Shown here: positions 16,461-22,784 of the stretch, one piece after another
Numbering within the stretch: the first letter of the stretch is position 1
How the letters are laid out: each line of letters begins with the position of its first letter
DNA from: Phoronis australis
Lineage: Eukaryota; Phoronida; Phoronidae
Reading direction: 5' to 3'
NCBI GenBank assembly: GCA_002633005.1
Contig: NMRA01000711.1
Coordinates: 5,925 to 28,708, forward strand
Length of the DNA: 22,784 nt
Notes under the pieces: model-generated
The model's database searches: none
Seen by the model: the letters and a program-made list of their open reading frames with translations, nothing else
Told to the model about the DNA's origin: nothing
Position numbers and translations under genes: made by a program

Positions 16461-18632
16461 CCTTGTTGTTTTTGATGTTGGTCCATTTGTTTATGCCTTT
16501 GTTTTTTTCAATTTTTCAAAAATATTGCTTCCGGTTATTAAAGGGTTACTGTATTGCAGTACTGAATTTTACATGCTTTGTTTCATGACAGTTTTATCTT
16601 AAAAACCGAGAAATAAAGTTTGGTGTGAGGACTCTCTTACCATTTTTATGAGAAATTTGACAAAAAAAAACATTACACTTCTGTTCTAGGTTAGTTTTAA
16701 GTATCTTTATCAATATCGTTTTTGTGATAATGTAAGAAACTTTCTGATGACTTTCATTAAATCTCAAAAATGCCACAAAGTGAATGGCTATGGGATTTGT
16801 TCAGTCCTGATTCATAAAAGTAGTCCCCTGACTGTGACACAATAGCAGACCTGAAAGTGGCTTAATTGCGTTTACATTACTAACTCACAAAAAGGAGGTT
16901 TATGAAAAGGCAGCCTGGGCTTACTGGTGGCTTTTTCATGCTTCATTGCATTCAATCCGCTAGGGAAGGTTTCGTCACATACGAATTGAGCTGTTTGCCT
17001 CAAGTGTCACGACTTCAGTCGAAAGATTACTTGAAAATACAAGTTGCATGAGCCTACTGTTCGTTCTTTCTATTGTTCTGGTGTTCACGTGCTTGTAAGC
17101 TCAGCTGGTAACTCTCCCTCTTCACGGGCCCTAGGACAACTATTACGTGGGCTTAATAATGAGCGCGGTATGGTCAGTAGCGGATTAACCAAAAAAGCCT
17201 GAATACCAAAGGTAGATTTAGTCAAGACATAGCTTTAGGACGGTGTAAAAACTCATGTCACATAAACAGTTTCATGCCGAAAGTCACGCATTTCTAAAGA
17301 TATGCGTGAATTTTCAACACTCGTCCTTCGGAGCGGCTTTTACCGGGATCAAAGAGAACGCGACGCCAGAGTCGCACTCAGTTGCGACGACCGCATTGTC
17401 CAGTACAAGCAAGACCCAATTAGATGTAATTACCCGACTATAAACTGTAGTAGGTGTAAACAACTCTGCCTGTACACACTGGAGAATTTTCAAAATGTAT
17501 AAATCAACAGTTTTCGTTAGAAACAAATACCACAGCTGTATTCAGATGTTAAAAACAACCAAGTTTGGTTTTCAATTTTTAAAATAGATGAAATATTAAG
17601 CTAAATACTACGAACACGGGGTTCGATTGAAGATAAACGACTGTGCGTATTGATATACTCGGTGATTATAAACGCTGATCAGAGCTAACAATATCACGAG
17701 GATCATTCTTTTAATATACAACTAAGCTCCAGTGAAACATCTATAAACAACACACTTTGACTAAATCAGATGTCGATAATTTTTAAAACATCGCTTATGG
17801 CCCAGTGCACGCCGAGCTACTTTACTCCTGGAGTAGTACATTAACCGAAAAACTGCTATTCGCGGAAATGCACCAATTTCGACAGTTAGCTTGTAGTTGT
17901 AATGGAACACCTGCGAAGACAACTAAGATATCTAGCTTTGTAGTCAACGAGAGAGTGCAAGCAGTGGATGAGGTTGGTCGGTGGGCAAGAGCTGTGATTT
18001 CATTTTTATGACTGAGGAAAAACTAGAATAATTACGTAGTTTCTGCAACCAAAATTGTCCAGAGGTTCCAAATCTTCAGTTTGCCTGTCACGCACTTTTG
18101 AATGTATTTAATGATTTGAGTAGTAATAAAGACTGAACTTGAACTAATGACACGTGGAGTTTTGTTTGTTGTGACATGTTTGGTGTAACTGTAATCTGGA
18201 AAACTCAGGGATGGGTTCACAATTAACTGACTTCTAAGTTATTTTGTTGCTTCGTTTAAACACAAAATAAAAAGATAGCAACCCTAACCGGTAAGAAAAA
18301 AGCAGGTATGAAATATATTTAAAACTAACGTTCATTTGGGAAGTGGCCCTTTGTCAAGATCAACGCAAATTAACTTTTCAGTTTTTTTGTGATATTTAAA
18401 ATGTACCAAGTTAAAACTGCTCTACATATTGCAAATGCCAGAGAAAAACAATATGGGTGTAATTACGTGTATGTGTAATGGGTGTATTGTTAAGAAAGTA
18501 GTGCTAGCTATTACCTTTTCACTTCATTAGCTCAGATCTACATCAATACAAAGGGCGTGCTGAATAGGGATCATAAAAGTTGTCTGAGGCTTAGTAGGGA
18601 ATCAGAGCGGTGACCAGTGTAATCGAGAAATT
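16461..18632. other. Intergenic sequence, no supported gene
   Basis: I see no gene with more than one line of evidence. A tRNA-like A-box motif (AGCTCAGCTGGTAACTC near 17098) has no B box after it. Small frames at 17255-17526 have no recognisable domain. The one frame with a suggestive motif (17805-18011) is listed separately. Confidence 0.35.
17805..18011 (+). other. Possible exon fragment with a Tudor-like strand motif
   Basis: A 68-codon open frame ends with SSFVVNERVQAVDEVGRWARAVISF. The pattern 'hydrophobic-N/G-x-x-V-x-A-hydrophobic-D-x-x-G-x-W-x-x-A-x-V' resembles the first strands of Tudor/chromo-barrel-type modules. It stops right after the second strand with no clear donor site, and no partner exon is visible. 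It may be a relic or chance. Confidence 0.2.
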
Positions 18633-19108
18633 CTCCGCATGTACAGGTGACTAAGACAATGTTGGCCGTTATCCCAATAATCTTTAACTTTCGGATAGAA
18701 GAGTATATCAGTAGCTGTTGGAGATCAGGCTACAAGCTTGTCTAGCTTGTTGCATGTTCTGCCTGTGTCTATGGTGCGCGCTTCAATATTAGCCAGATAT
18801 GCAGCCAGCGCCAACAGTTGCGTCCCAAAGTACGATGACCTTTCTCATGAACAGTAAAACAGCTAAATTTTGCACAGAAAGTGTACTCAGCCTTTTCAAA
18901 AAGGCCATGGTGCTCGGAAATTAGGTCATCCATCTTTTCAGAGAGATGGCACAATGAAGCGCAGCCCTTTTAAAAGGAAAAAGATTAAAAATAGCGTTTC
19001 GTTAGATTTCCTTTCTCATGACTTTAAAACGCAAAAAAGGGATTTTAAACACTGCAAATATTGATTTATTGAATTAAATTTGAATACAAACATGGGACAG
19101 CCTTTTTT
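18633..19108. repeat. Duplicated block A, copy 1
   Basis: This matches 19412-19886 with a few percent substitutions and one single-base indel. It is followed directly by block B in this copy. The minus-strand frame of 61 codons in it differs from the other copy by amino-acid changes and is not recognisable, so it gives no sign of coding constraint. Confidence 0.85.
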
Positions 19109-19410
19109 GGTGATTCAAAAACTAAACATGATATGCATTTGACAAGGAATTCAGAAATGCTATTGGTTTATGTTCAAATTTGTTATAACTTAACTTTCAT
19201 TTTTAGCAGTACCTGCCCAATCAGGCTAGCTACGATCTGATCGGAGATTAGATCAATTATCGAACAAAAGAGAGCCGGCTCTCCAAACATAAATGCCAGG
19301 ATGGAGTTAATGAGTCGTGTAAGATATTGGCTACAGGGGTGAACTTCTCAACTTGTTGTTGGGCTCTAGAATCGAACAAGTTGGGAGCAACAGGAAAACG
19401 CCGTAATGCA
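19109..19410. repeat. Duplicated block B, copy 1
   Basis: Nearly identical to 21914-22215, with only a couple of substitutions and no indels. It ends at the ambiguous base at 19411. Confidence 0.85.
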
Positions 19411-19411
19411 N
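19411..19411. other. Single ambiguous base (N), likely assembly join
   Basis: The only undetermined base in the window. It falls exactly where block B copy 1 ends and block A copy 2 begins, which marks it as a probable contig join. Confidence 0.75.
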
Positions 19412-19886
19412 CTCCACATGTACAGTTGACTAAGACAATATTGGCCGTTATCCCAATAATCTTTAACTTTCGGATAGAAGAGTATATCAGTAGCTGTTGG
19501 AGATCAGGCTACAAGCTTGTCTAGCTTGTTGCATGTTCTGCCTGTGTCTATGGTGCGCGCTTCAATATTCGCCAGATATGCAGCCAGCGCCAACAGTTGC
19601 GTCCCAAAGTACGATGACCTTTCTCATGAACAGTAAAACAGCTAAATTTTGCACAGGGAGTGTACTCAGCCTCTTCAAAAAGGCCATGGTGCTCGGAAAT
19701 TAGGTCATCCATCTTTTCAGAGAGATGGCACAATGAAGCGCAGCCCTTTTAAAAAGGAACACTATTAAAAAGAGCGTTTCGTTAGTTTTCCTTTCTCATG
19801 ACTTTAAAACGCAAAAAAGGGATTTTAAACACTGCAAATATTGATTTATTGAATTAAATTTGAATGCAAGCATGGGACAGCCTTTT
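19412..19886. repeat. Duplicated block A, copy 2
   Basis: Begins directly after the N with CTCCACATGTACAG, matching CTCCGCATGTACAG at 18633. It stays collinear with copy 1 until CAGCCTTTT, where copy 1 goes on into block B and this copy goes on into unrelated sequence. Confidence 0.85.
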
Positions 19887-21909
19887 CATTAGCATTTTAG
19901 ATATCTGAATAATGAAATTTTCTCTGACAGCTCTATTGTACAGACGTACTCTTGCTGAGTTCCAACCCATAAAAATGAACTCAGGCATTTTTCGGGCGAG
20001 AATCTAGCCTGTGATGAAACATTCGGTCATCTTGCTATAATGCTCATCGAGTCCGATGTCCTGTACAAATTCATGAACTTTAGTTAAAAGGATCAGGCAA
20101 ATTTTTGTAAATGTGCAGAGGTTTTTGAGCGAATAACGTATACTGGTTAATGGAGTTGGGGACTTCCTCATTTACAGTAACTTTCAAGTGTAGTGTCACG
20201 TGACACATAAAGACTGAGTGTGCAGTGGACCTTGTACTTGTAACGGGGGTCTCAAATTCGGCCTATGTAAAAATCAATCCGGCATTCCATAGGTGTGAAG
20301 GGCGAGTACCCTTTCGCCTATTTAGACGAACCGCTAAAATCCTTGGAGTGACTTCACAGTCCCGAGTTTCGTGTCTACTAACAGCAGGCGTGCGTTCAGT
20401 AGACGCTAGGACCTACGCTAGGACCTAGCTAAAACCTAGTCAAAGTCACGTGTTCTCATTTAAAATGCACGGCAATATCTCACGTAATATCGCGAAGTCT
20501 CGCTTTTTAGCGAGGTTCTAGCGTTACTGAACGGGAGGCAGGTATAACGAGCGCTCAGCGGAGACGGAACTACGAGCTCAGTTGGCTGCCTAAAATGAAA
20601 GTCGTAATTTGATTATCAGTCAGATGCAAACAAACTCATGATGAACGTTTCGCTTTGCATCTCAATCATCATCAAGACATAAAAAATACGTCATGTCATG
20701 AACTGTTAAAATAATGAACGAATACAATAACAGGTAATATACAAATGAAGAGATGAGCACAGCTGCAGTGTACACTTCTACCTGCACGGGTTAAAGAGAG
20801 GGCAGTAAGAGCCACTTTGTTGTCAGGGGATGCAATAACTAATGTTCATGGGACACTTCAGGTAACTGTACACTTAATTCTTCTCGCCGGCTTTTACAGT
20901 TACCCACCAACTAGACTGTCCTATGTGTTGGCGATCCCCATATTTGGTATTTTGCGAACGATAGTTATTGTCGTGGAGCTGGAGATAGCTTTTGAGTGAA
21001 AATATATTGAAAACTAGAATGTCCAACACGTTCAGGATTAGCAACTAATAATTTCTGTACATTTTTAAGTTCTTTGATACTTCACTCTTGCAATTAAGTT
21101 ACATTCGACCCATTACTAGAACAATTTGCTTGGTCACGTGTTAAAATCATTTTCTTACGATCAAGGTCATAGCCTTTTTGACCAGGTGACCTATAATTTG
21201 AATATTTAGGACAAACACTGAGAGGGGTGTACTTATTTCACCCAATCTATTCTTCATATTTACTGTTCCGTGCCTATTAATTGTTTATCAAAAAGTAAAT
21301 CTGTTCATCAGTTCCATCATAAGGTTATCGGTTGCATGCCCACGGCATCCACGAGCGATGTGTTGCCTACTGGCCGACATAATAGGATTTACGTTCGCAA
21401 AGTAAAGAAATCCAATGCGTGAATGAAACTTTCGCCTCACCGCCTCGAGAGGTAAATTACTCACTTGTCATTTTGCCGAAGACGTGGGCTATCCGCTTAG
21501 TGAGGTCGCCTGCATTCAAGGCTCGTAAATTTCCGTGTACGCTAACTATTACGTAATTACTGTCGTCAGCCAATGACAATAACTGCATCAAGACAACAAC
21601 GAAACTCCCTGTAGCTCATTGTAACCGTGTGCACTACATTTATGGTGATTATTAGGAATTTACTTCACAGATCATACGAGCATTTCGTGTGTGCAAGCAA
21701 CGGCCACTCAAATTAGGCCATGACGGCGTTCTGTCGTTCAGCAACTTTTCCAGACGCGAGAGGTTCTGAACGTGCGATAACATCTGGTTCCTTTGTTAAC
21801 TGCCCAGCACTGCATATAACTGTCCCGTATGACAATTATCTCCCAGGCTTCAAAGGCCTAGTGAAACCTTGCAGAATGGATTGTCTTAACTTCTGTTGAA
21901 GTTGGGCGA
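19887..21909. other. About 2.0 kb present in one copy only (candidate insertion polymorphism)
   Basis: This lies between block A copy 2 and block B copy 2, while in copy 1 blocks A and B are directly joined. A T run flanks both sides (19883-19886 and 21910-21913), and the joined version has six Ts. I find no terminal inverted repeats, no transposase and no convincing gene inside. It holds a perfect palindrome GTGTCACGTGACAC at 20193-20206 and a short tandem repeat of ACGCTAGGACCT (about 20403-20426). Confidence 0.55.
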
Positions 21910-21913
21910 TTTT

Positions 21914-22215
21914 GGCGATTCAAAAACTAAACATGATATGCATTTGACAAGGAATTCAGAAATGCTATTGGTTTATGTTCAAATTTGTTATAACTTAACT
22001 TTCATTTTTAGCAGTACCTGCCCAATCAGGCTAGCTACGATCTGATCGGAGATTAGATCAATTATCGAACAAAAGAGAGCCGGCTCTCCAAACATAAATG
22101 CCAGGATGGAGTTAATGAGTCGTGTAAGATATTGGCTACAGGGGTGAACTTCTCAACTTGTTGTTGGGCTATAGAATCGAACAAGTTGGGAGCAACAGGA
22201 AAACGCCGTAATGCA
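21914..22215. repeat. Duplicated block B, copy 2
   Basis: Matches 19109-19410 end to end. In this copy the sequence continues past GTAATGCA into ATTCAACTTTAG instead of the N. Confidence 0.85.
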
Positions 22216-22784
22216 ATTCAACTTTAGTTATCCATTTAAGGTGGCGCTTTGTTCTTGCGAGAAGAAAGAAACCCATCCAACCAGTGACACTTTCGCCTTT
22301 CTAGACAAAATCCTCTGAGTAACCGCTTATAATTGGCTTAGACCTGATTTGTTACGCAGCAAAGTAACAAAGTAAAATTTTAATTGAACCACGGAAGCAA
22401 AACACCAGTCGTTGACTGAACTCTTCAGTAAGTATCTTAATTCCTGAATAGGCTAAACCAATGCATCGTTGTAAAGAACTGGCGGACGAGAAAGAGAGTC
22501 CATCAAACCACAGCGTCGTTTACTGGCAAAGCTGGCGTGCCAGAGCTCCACGACCGAACAACTACCTTTGGCTAGTAGCTGCTGCCTTCTGGAAAACACT
22601 CAACCCGTAGATCACTCAGGTTGAATAACACAACAATACAACTACAGCTCTGTCTATTGGTGAAAGCTTAACTAAAGACTACACGATAGATCTATAAGTA
22701 ACTTGCGCTTGCATTTGAGCCGCATAGATCTCCGTCTGTGGTGGCCGCGAAACTTCGTATTCGTCGATTGACGGGATGAATTGG
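22216..22784. other. Unassigned sequence to the end of the window
   Basis: No coding region, RNA gene or repeat could be supported here. Confidence 0.3.

Noticed and set aside
17090-17130. tRNA-like start (AGCTCAGCTGGTAACTC)
   Set aside because: No B box or pairing arms follow at the right distance.
18769-19733. 61-codon minus-strand frame present in both block A copies
   Set aside because: The duplication explains its recurrence. The few differences inside it mostly change amino acids, and nothing in it is recognisable.
1-22784. CRISPR array, bacterial operon or viral genome
   Set aside because: There are no spaced direct repeats, no operon-like gene packing and no viral structural or replication proteins; the window is animal genomic DNA.

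Overview
This is animal nuclear DNA, not bacterial or organellar. It has spliceosomal intron signals (pyrimidine tract plus CAG acceptors, GTATGT/GTGTGT donors), AATAAA poly(A) signals, a low gene density and a large load of eukaryotic transposon debris: an ISL2EU-type THAP transposon, a Harbinger-type MITE, a LINE 3' end and a tRNA-derived SINE. A likely source is a highly heterozygous invertebrate, perhaps marine; I cannot name the species.

The main resident is one plus-strand gene. Its last exon (12600-15047) is a single uninterrupted block of 815 codons. I read it as an animal member of the DUF6119 / TIGR04141 'sporadically distributed' family, best known from prokaryotes and of unknown function. 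This call rests on remembered family patterns, not on a search. The 3' UTR runs to a poly(A) site near 16460. Upstream, at 2.1-11.6 kb, a short exon and its surrounding intron have been amplified into five diverged tandem units. Units A, B and D keep short phase-0 exons (3720-3821, 5863-6009, 8961-9101) encoding Ser/Lys/Glu-rich, probably disordered, N-terminal segments. Unit C (6803-6913) keeps the reading frame and donor but has lost its front to transposon sequence. Unit E (11397-11607) seems to have lost its exon. Because every boundary is phase 0, any of these exons can be spliced to the DUF6119 exon without breaking the frame. Units A and D also carry a CCAAT-CRE-CCAAT cluster, so they may be alternative promoter plus first-exon cassettes.

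The introns hold the mobile elements: a MITE with TTA target duplications (4441-5252), a GC-homopolymer repeat and a SINE (about 6084-6800), a 1.94 kb ISL2EU-like transposon with about 150 bp inverted repeats (9453-11392) and a minus-strand LINE tail (about 11608-11960). The transposon has a truncated P2X7C-like gene facing a broken THAP-transposase gene across an internal deletion.

From 16.5 kb on I find no convincing gene. At 18633-22215 two duplicated blocks and a single N at 19411 are best explained as two haplotypes joined end to end by the assembler. That would make the roughly 2 kb at 19887-21909 a presence/absence polymorphism.
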